Shown: one piece after another, positions 37,517-49,013 of the stretch
How positions within the stretch are numbered: the first letter of the stretch is position 1
Layout of the letters: every line of letters starts with the position of its first letter
From: Echria macrotheca
Taxonomy: Eukaryota; Ascomycota; Sordariomycetes; Sordariales; Schizotheciaceae
Length of the DNA stretch: 64,000 bases
Assembly: GCA_030411725.1 (NCBI GenBank)
Contig: MU839834.1
Span: forward strand, 310,001-374,000
Reading direction: 5' to 3'
Made by a program: the position numbers and the translations under genes
Notes under the pieces: model-generated
The model's database searches: none
Told to the model about the DNA's origin: nothing
The model's input: only the letters and a program-made list of their open reading frames with translations

Positions 37517-38643
37517 ACCTATATGCTGCCCAAGATTCGGCATCTCGAAACGGACTAGAGTAAGCTTCCGCGCCGCGATGATATGTAGCTTCGGGAAGGG
37601 CTGTGCACGGGCATGTGGCTGACACACTGGTTCTCGTCGGCACACAGTGCGGAGGCTCGGGGCTTGTCGAGAAATTAATCAAGGGTGGTGCTATTCGTCA
37701 TCAAGACGGTCCATCGACGAGATGCGGGCGGTGCTTGAACGGCAAAGCGGACTGATGAAATCGTGGACGCCGCTTCTGTGACCTGAGGTGATGGACTCGA
37801 GCCAATCAAAGTGCCGGCTCGGGCTTGCTTTGCAGTTGGGAAGCACTGTCCAATGAGGTGGGCTCTCGGCCGGGACCCACGCCCGCCTGAAGTGAGCAGC
37901 GTGGGCCCAACCTGCCTGAACCCCACGCCCTGCTCTCCCTCGTCAGGTCCCCTCAGCCCCCCCTAACTACCTAACCCAAACTCTCCACTCTGCCGACCAG
38001 CCGCATCGTCTCCTGGAGCTCTCGCGCGCTTGACACCTGCCGACTCCACGACCTGGCTGCGGCCGATGCTTCTCTGATTCTAGTTCCTCTTGCCATCATC
38101 GGCCTCTGTTGTTGCCGTGTCGCCGTCGTTGCCGATTCGGACCACAGCTCCCCCGCCTTCTCGACACGGTCGGGCCGTCGATGCATCCGATCCTCCCCAG
38201 CGTCCACCCGAGACCTGCCTTCCTCGTTCCCAGGACTCCAGCGAGTCCATCTACAACAAGAAAGCGGCGTTGCTCAGGAGAAACCGGCTGCAGACGTACC
38301 TGTTCAGGTACTATGACAATATGCTACTAGACCGCCACGGTTGTTTCTCCCGCCATACCGTTACCTTATGACACCCTGAGCATCACAGACCCGTGAAGCT
38401 CGAGACACCCAACTGTCTCTCCTCGTTATTCCCGCTTCCGTGAAACCGAAGTCCACGTCCTCTGTCAGCTTAACGCCGTCGTTCGACCACCACCCGTGCT
38501 GGGGCGCGTGCCCTGCCACCCTCGTTCCTCCCGAGTCCCTCCGAGTCTAAGCACGTTGCAGACCAGCTCCGGGAGGCTCCCGCCTGCTCGTGACACCAAG
38601 TATAGTCGAAACATCTCTATCGACCGCCTAATTCACTGCAAAC
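37517..38643. other. Intergenic, promoter and leader of CCCH-Smr gene
   Basis: A 1.1-kb gap between co-directional genes. The half next to the downstream gene is strongly C/T-rich, as expected for a long fungal 5' leader. Short frames exist but show no family signal. Confidence 0.5.
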
Positions 38644-40956
38644 ATGGTGTCAGACGAAACGTTCGAGATCTGCCTCCCGGTCCTCCAGGACTCGACCATC
38701 GAGGACGAGGATAAGACGGACAGACTCGAGGAGATTCTGCGGGAGAAGACTAGCCTGACCGGGCAGGCGCTCGAAAATGCTGTATTAGACGCCTTATGGA
38801 GGTATCGGGAAGGGGGCGGGACGGCGACGTCTCCGCCGCCCATACGGCAGACGATCCTCCGGCGGCCTTCGCCGGCTCCGTGGCGTGGTTCGGGAACGCC
38901 GCTCTCCAGTTCCCCCCGTCTAGGCGTCAGCCCGCTCGCTCCTCCCGGGTTCGTACCGACACCTTTTGGCCGGACCAAGTCATCTACAGCCTCTCCTTTT
39001 GGCTCTCCGCGCCCGTCCCCGCGGCTGGCCTTCGCAACCCCGGTCCCGCACAGCCCCAATCTAAATGCTTATCAGTTTGCCAATGACGATACTCCCTCAC
39101 AGGAGGTGTTTGGAGACTACCAGTCGGACAACGTTGACTGGCTCGTCAGCGACGACGCCGCTAGCGTGACCTCATCAGTCGGCGCGTCCAGCGGGCTAAA
39201 CGTGGCCGCGCCAGAGTTTGTATCAACGCAGCAGAATGATATGACACCGTACGACATGCTACGGTCGATTCTGGGGCAGTCCAAGACGGATGAAGAGATC
39301 GGCATGGCTCTTGCCACGCATGGCTATGACCTCGGCGCCACGGTTGCCGCCATCATGGACACCCAGATCCAAGACAACCTTGCTCTGGCGGCCCAAGCCA
39401 GCCAGGCTGAAGAGGCCCGTGTTGTCGTTATCGGCAAGTCGATGACTCCGGATGCCCGGCCGACGACGCCTGCAGAGCAACCAAAGTCGGGTGTTATCTG
39501 CAAGTTCTATCTTTCAACGGGCCAGTGTCTCCGTTCCGACTGTCGTTTCAGTCATGACCTGAGTTCTCACATCTGCAAGTAAGTGATGAGTCTTTTCCTC
39601 TGACAGTGCCCTGTTCCTGACTGTTTCCAGATATTGGATTGCGGGCAACTGTCTGGCTGGCAGCACGTGTATGTTCTCGCATGACCCAGCACACCTTGTG
39701 AACCGTCTCCATATCGATGGCTCGAGCACGCCGCCCACGCAGAACGCGACTGTCAATGTCCAGGATTATAATAGCTTCCCGGCTTTGCAGCCCGGTACTC
39801 CGGAGCAGCTTCCCGTTCTTGCGGCTGCGGGCAACTACCCTGCCGTCGGTGTGACGCCGCCACCAGGCTTCAAGTCCCACTACGCTGGAGATCGCCCGCG
39901 TTCCCGCCCGGGCAGTCGGCATCAACAGAAAGAAATGACGCAGGCTGCCCCTTCGCCGGATGATGCAGATGCGTTCCCGTCACTTTCGGCATCGGCGAAG
40001 CAGAGCAAGAAGCACCATGGGAAACGGGGCGGCCACGGCCATGGACCCAAAGAGAACTACACGCCGAACACGCTCGCCGATATAGTCAAGATGTCGCCGT
40101 CGCCCACTCCTGGAGCATCGCGACAGGATCGGAAGATTGCTCGGAATGGTAGTGCGACTAGCATTCGCAATGGCGAGAACAGCCTGGCGGCGCAGGCCAT
40201 CCCCAATCCCAAGCATATTCCATGGCTCGAGACGGGAGAGAAGGCCAACAAGGCCTATCTCAAGGCGCGTCAAGAAGCTATCAAGCATGGCGGGCTTCGA
40301 AACAAGTTTCTGCAGAGGTATGTTGAGCTGTGCATTCTAACAGCAGTTCTAACTTGCCTCGGCTTAGTGCTGCCCAAGCGTGGAACCGTAACGATGCCCG
40401 GGCGGCCAAGGCGCTCAGTCTCCGTGGCCAGAGTGAGAACGACCTGATGCGAAAAGCCCACCGGGAGGCCGCAAATCAGCTGTACGAGGAACGCAACAAG
40501 GACAGGGCGAACTGCCCTGAGATCTATGTTGACCTGCATGGCCTTCATCCTGACGAGGCGGTTGAGTACCTGGAGGGGGTCCTGATGGAGAACAGCACCG
40601 AGAGCCGACCTATCTATGCCATCACGGGCACCGGACATCATAGCAAGAACGGGAAAGACAAGGTGGGTAAGGCTCTGCGCAGCTTCCTCAACGAGTGGCG
40701 GTATGCGTACCGTGAGTTCTCGGTGCCCGGAGATAGGAACAGCATGGGCGGCATTCTCGGGATTGATGCGCGGAGTTGGGACAAGACGCTGTCGAAAGAC
40801 GGCGTGTCTCTGTCGAGGAAGGAGGATGAGAAGGAAGAAGTGGACATTCTAGCCCAGGGGGTGGAAATCGGCGACGGCAAGGTGAAGCTTCTGGTCCGAG
40901 ACACCTCGATGTCCAAGGAGCCTCCCAAGGGCCCGTCGAGCCACAGGGCCAGGTAG
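38644..40956 (+). CDS. CCCH zinc-finger and Smr domain protein
   Basis: Three exons (38644-39578, 39631-40317, 40368-40956) encode 736 residues. A short helical N-terminal segment is followed by a Ser/Pro-rich linker, then a UBA/CUE-like helical patch (YDMLRSILGQSKTDEEIGMAL). Two CCCH zinc fingers follow: residues 286-304 (C-x8-C-x4-C-x3-H) and 311-329 (C-x7-C-x5-C-x3-H), the second split by intron 1. The C-terminus holds a DUF1771 helix (541-595) and a Smr domain with DLHGLHPDEAVEYL (596 onward) and TGTGHHSKNGKDKVGKAL. Smr domains cut RNA or nick DNA; with CCCH fingers the likely role is RNA binding and mRNA quality control. The family is clear, the exact role inferred. Confidence 0.9.
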
Positions 40957-41703
40957 AGAACTGGTAGAGCTGAGATTATAGAGTTGGATGACCATGCCCA
41001 TTTTGAGACCGATATGTTACATTGTGAAGAGGATCTTATCAACCAATGGATGGTGGGATGGGGTTTACTCGCAGCCAACCGGGAGCCAGGGACTCTGAAC
41101 GTGAACCCGGTGGAGCCGGGGGTCACCTGGCATCTAGATTGTGTGCAGTTGCCATGCTGCAATGACGTTGGCGATTGCAGCTGGCCGCAGGCATCTGCAT
41201 TTGGTTGAGTCTGCGACGTGTTGGAAAGTTGTCGTTGTTAAGAAGTCGAGCTTGAATCAACAAGCCTTGCAGTAACTAACGCCAAATAATTGTTAAAGCT
41301 AATATCTAGCCCCTGGCGGTTTCGTGTATGCCGTAAGCCCAAACCGTCAGTCCACTTTGCCTTCGAGTCGTGACGCCGGAACGCCCGCGTTTCCCCCTGG
41401 TCGAACAGCTGAACTTTTTGAGCTGACGGCCAAAGTTGCGCTCTTTCCAACAACACTCTCCTTACCAACAACTTTTGATCGGCTCCTTCGCATTCACTCC
41501 TTTGCGGTTTTCCGTGGATCTCGATAGCACCAATGTCTAGGTAGCGTTTGTCGCGCCCGCGTTTCCACCACCCCGCAGCCGAGCTCCCGATAGCATTCGA
41601 GAATTCGAACCGAACGAGGTCGCGACCGCTTCACCCCCTTTTTTTTTCCGGATTATATCCTTTCGAAGCTCGAAGGACAAGACACAGCGAGAGAGATAGA
41701 ACC
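40957..41703. other. Intergenic
   Basis: A 747-bp gap between co-directional genes. It is pyrimidine-rich near the downstream start, with a T-run at 41638-41648. The frame upstream of the Tvp38 ATG stays open from 41548 but reads as leader. Confidence 0.45.
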
Positions 41704-43108
41704 ATGTTTCCCCAACAAGACCGCCCGCCATCCCTGGCGGGCCTCAACGCGCTCACCTCCTCCTCGTCGTCCATCTCGACCTCCTCCACCTCCCCTCGCT
41801 CGCCAACCAGCCAACACCACAAACCCTCCTCCTCGGGCCTCGCCTCCCCGCGCCTCCTCTCCCCCTCACAGCAACAACCCTCATCCTCCCCGTCGTCCTC
41901 TTCCCTCCCGCCCTGGGCGCGCCGGCCCTCGACGACCTCGGCCCGCCGCCTCTCGACCCGCCGAAACCCCTACTCCCTTCACAACCACCACCAGCCCGAC
42001 GGCGGCCCCCTGCACACGCGCCTGCTCCGCTGGACCGCATCCCTCGTCCACCAAGCCCTCCGGCTCTTCCAATCCCTCTCCCCGCTCTACCAGCTCCTCG
42101 TCCTCGTCGGCCTCCTCTGCGCCGCCGTCCTCTCCCTCCTCGCCCTGATCTACTCGCACCGCATCTTCGCCGCCCTCGGGCCCATAGCCCAGTCCTGGCG
42201 CTCCCTGAGGGGGGGCTGGATCCTCGTCTGGCTGCTGACGTTCATCTGCGCCTTCCCGCCCATGATCGGCTACTCCTCCGCCGTGACCATCGCCGGTTTC
42301 GTCTACGGCTTCCCGCTCGGCTGGCCCGTGGCGGCCACGGCGACGGTGGCCGGGTCGACGGCTGCGTTCTTTTCTAGCCGCGGCGTGTTCTCGGGCTATG
42401 TCCACAGGCTGGTGGGCAAGGATAAGCGGTTCATTGCGTTGGGACAGGTCCTGAGGAGGGACGGGCTGGGCGTGCTCGCCATGATACGGTTCTGTCCGCT
42501 GCCGTATAGTCTGAGCAATGGGTTCCTCGCTACGGTGCCGAGTATCAGGCCGGGGGGATTTGCTTTGGCTACGGCCTGCGCTACGTACGTTTCCCCCTTC
42601 TGTCTTCTTTTGTTTTAGATCTAGCTAACAGTAACAAACAAAAAGTCCCAAGCTGCTAGTCCACGTCTTCATAGGCTCCCGCCTCGCCCTCCTAGCCGAG
42701 AGCGGCGACCACATGTCGGCCGGCGACCGCGCGATCAACTACGCGAGCATGTTCGTCGGGGGGACGCTCGGTTTTGTGGTCGGATTGCTCATCTACCGCC
42801 GCACCATGGCGAGGGCGGCCGAGCTCGCCGCCGCCGAGGGAGGGGGGATGGTTGATCCCGACGGCGAGGATGCCGGACTGATGAGGAATGAGGAGGGCGT
42901 TGATGAGGAGGGGGGGAATCTACTAGATCCGGATGCGGCGGCGCTCGTCATGGATGATGATGATATTTCGCTCTGGGAGAATGACGGGGTTGGAGAGGAG
43001 GATGGTGGTGGCGGTGGTGGTGGTGGTGGGATGTATCGTGATGCGTGGGATGAGGAGGCTGCTGTTGGTGGGCCGGGGACGGGTATCGGGAATGGGTCGA
43101 AGCGGTGA
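41704..43108 (+). CDS. TVP38: Tvp38/TMEM64-family Golgi membrane protein (VTT domain)
   Basis: Exons 41704-42584 and 42646-43108 give 447 residues. Residues 1-105 are Ser/Pro-rich and cytosolic-looking. Several membrane segments follow (LLVLVGLLCAAVLSLLALIY; WILVWLLTFICAFPPMIGYS; a long hydrophobic VTT core). The VTT (SNARE-associated/DedA) signature is present: GFVYGFPLGW, STAAFFSSRG, the conserved RFCPLPYSLSN near residue 265 and ATSPKLLVHVFIGSRLA-like text across the intron junction. Relatives act in Golgi and ER membrane traffic and lipid scrambling. The C-terminus is acidic, with a poly-Gly stretch (GGT repeats near 43003-43030). An upstream in-frame extension was not used because MFPQQDRPPS is the better start. 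Confidence 0.9.
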
Positions 43109-43490
43109 TTACTTGCCACTTGGACGTATATATAGGTGTGTATCTGTGTGTCGAGGACGACGACCTATATGGGATCTGTCGGCTGCATGTCATGGCGTTT
43201 TGAACGGCTGGCGCTTGGGGCATGCTTTTCATCTGGTTGGGTAGAGCAGGGCATATTAGAAGCTATAGAGTTTGAGACGGCAGGTGTTCATATCATTCAT
43301 CAAGATAAGTCGGCTACAACACCAAGCACATGAGAAAGCCACAAGTATTAAGTCGTATTCATTGACTCATGTCATCATACTCTCTGAATAAAACCATGCC
43401 GACCAAAACTCCTCGCTGCCCAGTAAGATACCGCCCGCCCAGAATCCCATCATACAGTAATGACACATCAAAACATTAAGAGACCAAAAC
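43109..43490. other. Convergent 3' region
   Basis: A 382-bp gap between two convergent genes. Only 3' UTR-like sequence is seen. Confidence 0.5.
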
Positions 43491-45119
43491 TCATTGCCCC
43501 TGATACCGCCGCATGAACTCGATGGCCTGGTCCATGGGATACCCGATAAACACCGGACCCGAAATATTAAACACCATCTGCGGCGTGCTCCCCTTCTCCG
43601 TCTTGGGCAGATCCATATCTGCCGGGTTGACAAACGTCGGCTGGGACGGACCAACCGGTGGTATCCCGCCCTTGAAAGCCGGACCCTGGTGCTCAACCCC
43701 GTAATCCAGCGGGCCCTCGTTCGATGGTCCTCCCATGTTAGGCAAGGACGGCGGGAAGGCAAACTTTGTGTGATCAAATGGACACTTTCGGGCGCCATTG
43801 GGCTCGTTGGGGGTTCGTGGAGGACTGTGCATCACGGGGGCCGGCGGAGGTGATGCCGGACGCTCCCCGGCATGAAAGGCCGCGCCCGGCGGAACCGAGA
43901 TGCCCCATGGCCGACTGGGAGATTCGCCGACCCGAACATCCCGGAGCGGGCGGTCAAAATGGCTCTGTCGCTCTTCCTCCGACGGCGCCTCGCCCGGCTG
44001 CTCCGGGTCGGTGGGCGTAACGGCTTGAGCCCAGTTCTCGACCCGCTGGTTCGACGACCGGTCGACCGCTTCACCACCTTCATCAGCCGTTGGCAACATG
44101 GGTCGATGGAGCTGACTAAGGTCGTTGATCATGCTGACGAGGTTCCCGTACTTGGCATCCAGCTTTCTTATTTGGTCTTCATTCTTTTGGTACCGCCTCA
44201 CACACACCTCATGGCTCCGCGGAATCTCGTGCTTATGCGCCTCTACGTATCTCGCAATCTCTTCGGGCGGATGCTTGTCTAGGAAGCGGATGGGACATTT
44301 GGATGCGGCCGGAGCGTCCTCAAGCATAGCAGCACATATTGGGTCCGATGAATTATGCGGTGTGGGATCCGCTGGTGCGCCAGTCAGGTCGCCCATGCCA
44401 TTCGTCTCCATAACCGCATCTTGAGCGTGCATGGTTTCCTGCGTGGACGAGAATGGACACGCCAGACTGCCTTTACGACCTTCGACAGTAAAGTCTTGCT
44501 CGAGAACGGTCGACGTGGAGGTCATAGCCTCGGTTGTGGGGGAGAGCGACGTTTCTTTGCTCGACCCACTGGCTCTGTCTCTGTTCACGGCGGCAACGAG
44601 CTGCTGAGAAGCCTTTCTCCCCTCCCTGATCAGTAAGGCGATCTGGTGCTGTGTGTTCCCAGGCTGTTGTCGTCTTGGAAGAGGGACTGTCGTCGAATTG
44701 TCCGGGAGGTGAGGCCTCAGATCTGGCGGGAGCTGGAGCTTAGCAAGCGTCTCGGATACGTCGGGTGCACCTGGAGCATATTTGTCGGCGAGCACTTGAT
44801 ACTAATGCGAGAAACTGATTAGCGTCTGCGGTAGCCACGAAGAATGCAGCAGTTTGTGGACATAAGTGGAAGAAATCAGGAATAAAAGGTTTGTCTCCAT
44901 CTACCACCAACCCTTCTAAAGAAGGTGGCTACTGATCTAGAGCTAATAAAATCATCACGGAATGGGGGTTGCGACCGAGAAAGAAGACATGCTTACCTGT
45001 TCGTGTGCAAACCGCAACTTGTGCTCCAGAATGGTTTTGCGGTCGATCAGAGACTGGACTTCGTCGGCCAGCGCGCTGAAGGACTCAGCCAGAGTCTGGG
45101 CTAGCTGTGGGTAGCTCAT
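43491..45119 (-). CDS. Unknown protein with three Cys-Pro motifs
   Basis: Two exons (45119-44997, 44801-43491) give 477 residues. It starts MSYPQLAQTLAESFSAL with a helical, coiled-coil-like first 60 residues (LIDRKTILEHKLRFAHEQ). Three Cys-Pro dipeptides stand out: LACPFSS, SKCPIRFLDKH and RKCPFDHTKF; Cys-Pro pairs of this kind occur in haem-regulatory motifs. The central block (PEEIARYVEAHKHEIPRSHEVCVRRYQ) is charged and helical and looks conserved. The C-terminal half is Pro-rich and ends with a compact hydrophobic block (MVFNISGPVFIGYPMDQAIEF). I do not recognise a named family. Its 195-nt intron is the longest in the window. A haem-sensing or scaffold role is speculation. Confidence 0.8.
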
Positions 45120-45716
45120 CCCATGGGACCCGATGATGGAATGGTGAGGGGCTTTGTATCCAGCCGTGGTGGCATGAAGAGCAAGTGCCAGCTGACGAGC
45201 TGGGTAAACTCGGTCTTGGACTGGTGCTCGGGAAAGAGGAAGAGGAGAATTGGTAAGCTTTTTTCGGCTTGAAGTAGTCGCAGCGCTGCCCCACTAGTTA
45301 GGCACTGCTTGGCCCATACTCAGCACACAAGTTTGGCCGGCTCCGGACTACCACTCGGCGGGGCACCTCTAGTTAACGTTAACAGCGCTCCCATTAGCAT
45401 CAATCGATCAGATGTACATCACCCAAGCAGCTTAGATTATTTGAAAAGCAGCAGCTGCGTTGTCATGGCCGCACCTTCAGATCTGCAGGGTCCCGGTCCA
45501 CTGACACTGCCCGTCTGACCAAGTCCAGATTGCAGGTCTTCTTGTTGGTCGAGGTCGAGTCACCTGCCTGAAAGGCTCTGGCTGTTATTGAGGGTCTCGT
45601 AGACGTCGACTGTCGAGCCAATTGCAACCGGATCGCCCTCTGTCATCACAACACACTTATAGCTCTCAACATTGCCCGTCGAGTATTCTGTTGCCTGCAT
45701 CATCTGTCAAGACACC
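45120..45716. other. Divergent promoter
   Basis: A 597-bp gap between divergent genes. It contains a GTTAACGTTAAC palindrome-like patch near 45371-45382 and otherwise no recognisable site. Confidence 0.45.
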
Positions 45717-47231
45717 ATGGATTCCATCCCGGCGGCGCGCTTGGTCTCCTGCGAAAGCAATGCCACGCCAGGTGAGACATGGAGAGTGATGCGGTGCTGC
45801 TGTACCCGAACTGACGCGAAATAAAGGACGATGGCGTGTGTCGAGACTCGTCTTTGAGGTGCCCATAAACTACGCCGACGAGCGATCCGAATCAATCCGG
45901 CTGTTTGCGCGCAGTGTCCTGCGAGATGAGCGTCCGATTGTTCGGCCGCACGACCAGACCGAGTTTGACCAGGTTCCGTATCTCGTCTTTGTAAGTGTCA
46001 GATCGGATTGCGACTATTCCCTTGTCTGGTCTAATCCAACGCATCACAGCTCCAAGGCGGACCAGGTTTTGGCTGCCCAGATCCACAGAGCATATCCTCG
46101 CTGACGAACTACGTTCTCAACCGAGGCTACCAGCTGCTGTTGCTTGACTACAGGGGCACGGGACTCAGCACGCCCGTGAATGCCCGGCATCTTCGCTCCC
46201 TCGGCAGTCCTCAAGACCAGGCCAACTATCTCAAGTTCTTCCGCGCAGACAATATTGTACGCGACTGCGAGGCAGTCCGGAAGTGTCTCACGGAAAACTA
46301 TGCTGAAGGCAGGAAGATGTGGTCCCTCTTGGGACAGTCGTACGGTGGCTTCGTTTCGCTCACCTACCTGTCCAAGTATCCACATGGTCTCCGCGAGGTT
46401 TTCCTGACCGGCGGCCTGGCGCCTATAAAACGCACTGCTGAGGAAGTTTACCGTGCTACATACAAAAAGGCCATTGAACGCAACGAGGCGTACTATCGCA
46501 AGTTCCCTATGGATGTTGCCAGAATCCGCAAGATCCTGAATTACATCCAGAAAAGGGAGGGGGGCATTTCCCTTCCGGCCGGTGGCCTCCTGACAGTGCA
46601 AAGATTCCTCACGTTGGGCATGGCATTCGGATTCCACGGGGGTTTCGACACAGTCAACTCGACCATTTTCAGAATGTCATCGGATTTGGATCAGTTCGGT
46701 TTCTTCACACGTGCCACGCTAAGGGCTGTCGAGGAAGACACCCCGTTCGACTCTAATCCGATCTACGCCATCCTTCATGAATCCGTATACTGCACCAAGA
46801 AAGGGGAAGCCTCCAACTGGGCAGCCGCCCGGGTCGGTGCCGAGCTGCCCTTGTTCGGCTGGACGAAGGACGAGGACAACCTCCTCCCGGTCACCCCACC
46901 CTTTTTCAGTGGTGAAATGATCTTCCCCTTCCACTTTGAGACGCACCCGGAACTGAAGGAAATGCGCGAAGCGGCCAACATACTCGCATCATTTGATGGC
47001 TGGGACGAGCTATACAACGAGGAACAGCTCCGTGTCAATGTGGTCCCCGTCTATGCCGCTAGCTATGTCGACGATATCTACGTCGACTTTGAGTTTGCCC
47101 GCGAGACGGCCAAGATCGTCAGGAAGATCAAGGTGTACGAAACCAATGTCTTGTACCACAATGCGTTGAAGGCAAAGACAGAGGAAGTCCTTGACCACCT
47201 GTTTGCGCTCAGGGACGATTCGCTTGACTAG
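45717..47231 (+). CDS. Prolyl-iminopeptidase-like alpha/beta hydrolase
   Basis: Three exons (45717-45771, 45827-45990, 46050-47231) give 466 residues. After a short start the strand RLVFEVPINYAD leads into the fold; the oxyanion motif LQGGPGFGCP is followed by LLDYRGTGLST and the nucleophile elbow GQSYGG with Ser170, all typical of the S33 (prolyl aminopeptidase) family. The acidic and histidine partners are expected in the C-terminal quarter (VPVYAASYVDDIYVDFEF; ETNVLYHNALK). The usual product is release of N-terminal proline from peptides. There is no signal peptide, so it is probably cytosolic. Intron 1 ends at an AAAG acceptor and intron 2 at CACAG; frames close exactly. Confidence 0.92.
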
Positions 47232-49013
47232 GAATGGTGACGGTGCGGTCGATGAGTGGGATGGTTATGCAAAGGCTGTGGAAATCAGGTTACCCTAGCG
47301 GAGATACCCAGCATCTAGCGTGTTTCTCTCGTAGTACTCTCGTAGTATGGTTGCTCTGTAATGCCTAGCGTACATCTAGCTTAGATCAGCAAGACACCAA
47401 GCCATTAAGCTATCCGCGATATTCTTGTCTGGTTTGAGGAACGATCTAGGTGGGTGTAGTGATTCTCACGACACTTATCTTCTTTGACTTCTTACCTATT
47501 TCGAATCATATCAAACAGAAGCCCCACTGGTAGCCCTCCAGCACAGCCAACGATGTGATCGGTACCAGTGGCTTGACATACCAGTGGTTTACCTGAAGAC
47601 CGAAACCGGCGACAGATGAGAAGGAGGATCAACACCCGGGACGACGGGGTCGCGAGGATGCTCGGGTGCCGCGGCAACGGCGGAGATCCAGCTGCTTCTC
47701 TTTACTTCGTACTTAGTGCTAGGTATACCACTCTATACACCAAGGTAGCTTAAATATGACCTGGAGTCTACTCTAGGTATCCTTTGATAGCACTATCTCA
47801 TCTGCCCCATTTTTACTCATTTGGTCACCCCTTTCTTTCGTTCTGGGGGACAATCGTCGACGTTGAAACATCAATGAGTCTATCATGGCATATTTGATAC
47901 AAGTGTACAGACTACACTAGCATCCGTATCTCCCCATTGGATATCTATTCCCCCATATAATATATATATATATACAAGAAGAAGAAGGGTATACCCACTC
48001 GAGAAAAAAAAAGACAAATAACAAAACCCAACAGATCCAAACAAGAAAAAACAGAAAAAGAAGGAATAGAATATGATGAAGAAGAAAAAACATCCACAAC
48101 CGCGCTACACGCCAGCGACCGACCCAGACCAAGCAGTCCAACCCAATCAACCATCCACAAAGAAAAGTCCACTCAGGCATCCGGCGGACGGACGGACGGG
48201 TCCCAAGCAAATGGGGACCGGACTCATGCCCAACCTAATCATCCGGGCCATTGGAAACTGCAGCTTAGGTACCTATGTTCGCCACACTTTTCACTTTCCA
48301 CTTTCCACACTTTCTTCAAAGCACCGGTGCAGTGGGCGTGTGAGTTATCACTCTCAGTGATAATACTCCGTACCGAGGGGGGGAAAAGAAAAAGAAAAAG
48401 AAAGAAAAATAGCGTCACAGGAGCGCCAACTGCGGCCACGACATGCAGGTCTCCCCTTGTCTGGCGATGCCACAGCAGCTCCGTCGGGGCCCGATCGGAT
48501 CGGTCGTCGGAAGCGGGCATGGCCGACTGCAGAAGATTCTCTGCATAAGCCTACAGATGGGACCGATACACCGTCACGGGCTCCCAGTTACCATTACCCA
48601 CCGCGATTTACCGGTGATTGGGCTGCTGTCTGTCTGATGAGCTGTCTCGCTGGCAACCAATCTGGCATTCTCCTATATAATCCACAAAAAACGCCCAGGA
48701 CCAACCACCCAATCCCGCAACGACAAAAAATCATGGCCGGCCTCGGTCCTAGATAGCCCTAGATAGCTGCCGCTTCCCAAAGGGAGGGAGCAAAGTAAAC
48801 AACGATGATACCCCGAAACGCCGCTCAGCTAACCCCCCCCCCTTCTCCGCATCAAATTCCCGTGCCCCTGAGAAACCCGATTTATTCTCCAAGTAATAGA
48901 CACGAAGCGAAATTCTCCACCTCATCCTTGACGACTTGAAAGCATAGAAAGCATGATTGCTAGTCGCAGCCGTCGTATCAGGAGTGGTGGCGCGTTCATT
49001 CTTCCTCTTGGCT
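47232..49013. other. Intergenic, AT-rich
   Basis: A 1.8-kb gap between the convergent hydrolase and BTB genes. It is AT-richer than the rest, with an AT dinucleotide tract (47955-47974), a purine stretch of GAAAAA-type repeats near 48386-48410 and a C-run at 48831-48842. No gene, tRNA or transposon end recognised. Confidence 0.5.
47955..47974. repeat. AT microsatellite
   Basis: About ten AT/TA units, interrupted once, in an intergenic AT-rich area. No link to a gene is visible. Confidence 0.8.

Noticed and set aside
41548..41703. N-terminal extension of the Tvp38-like protein
   Set aside because: Open frame without conserved text; the ATG at 41704 is preferred.
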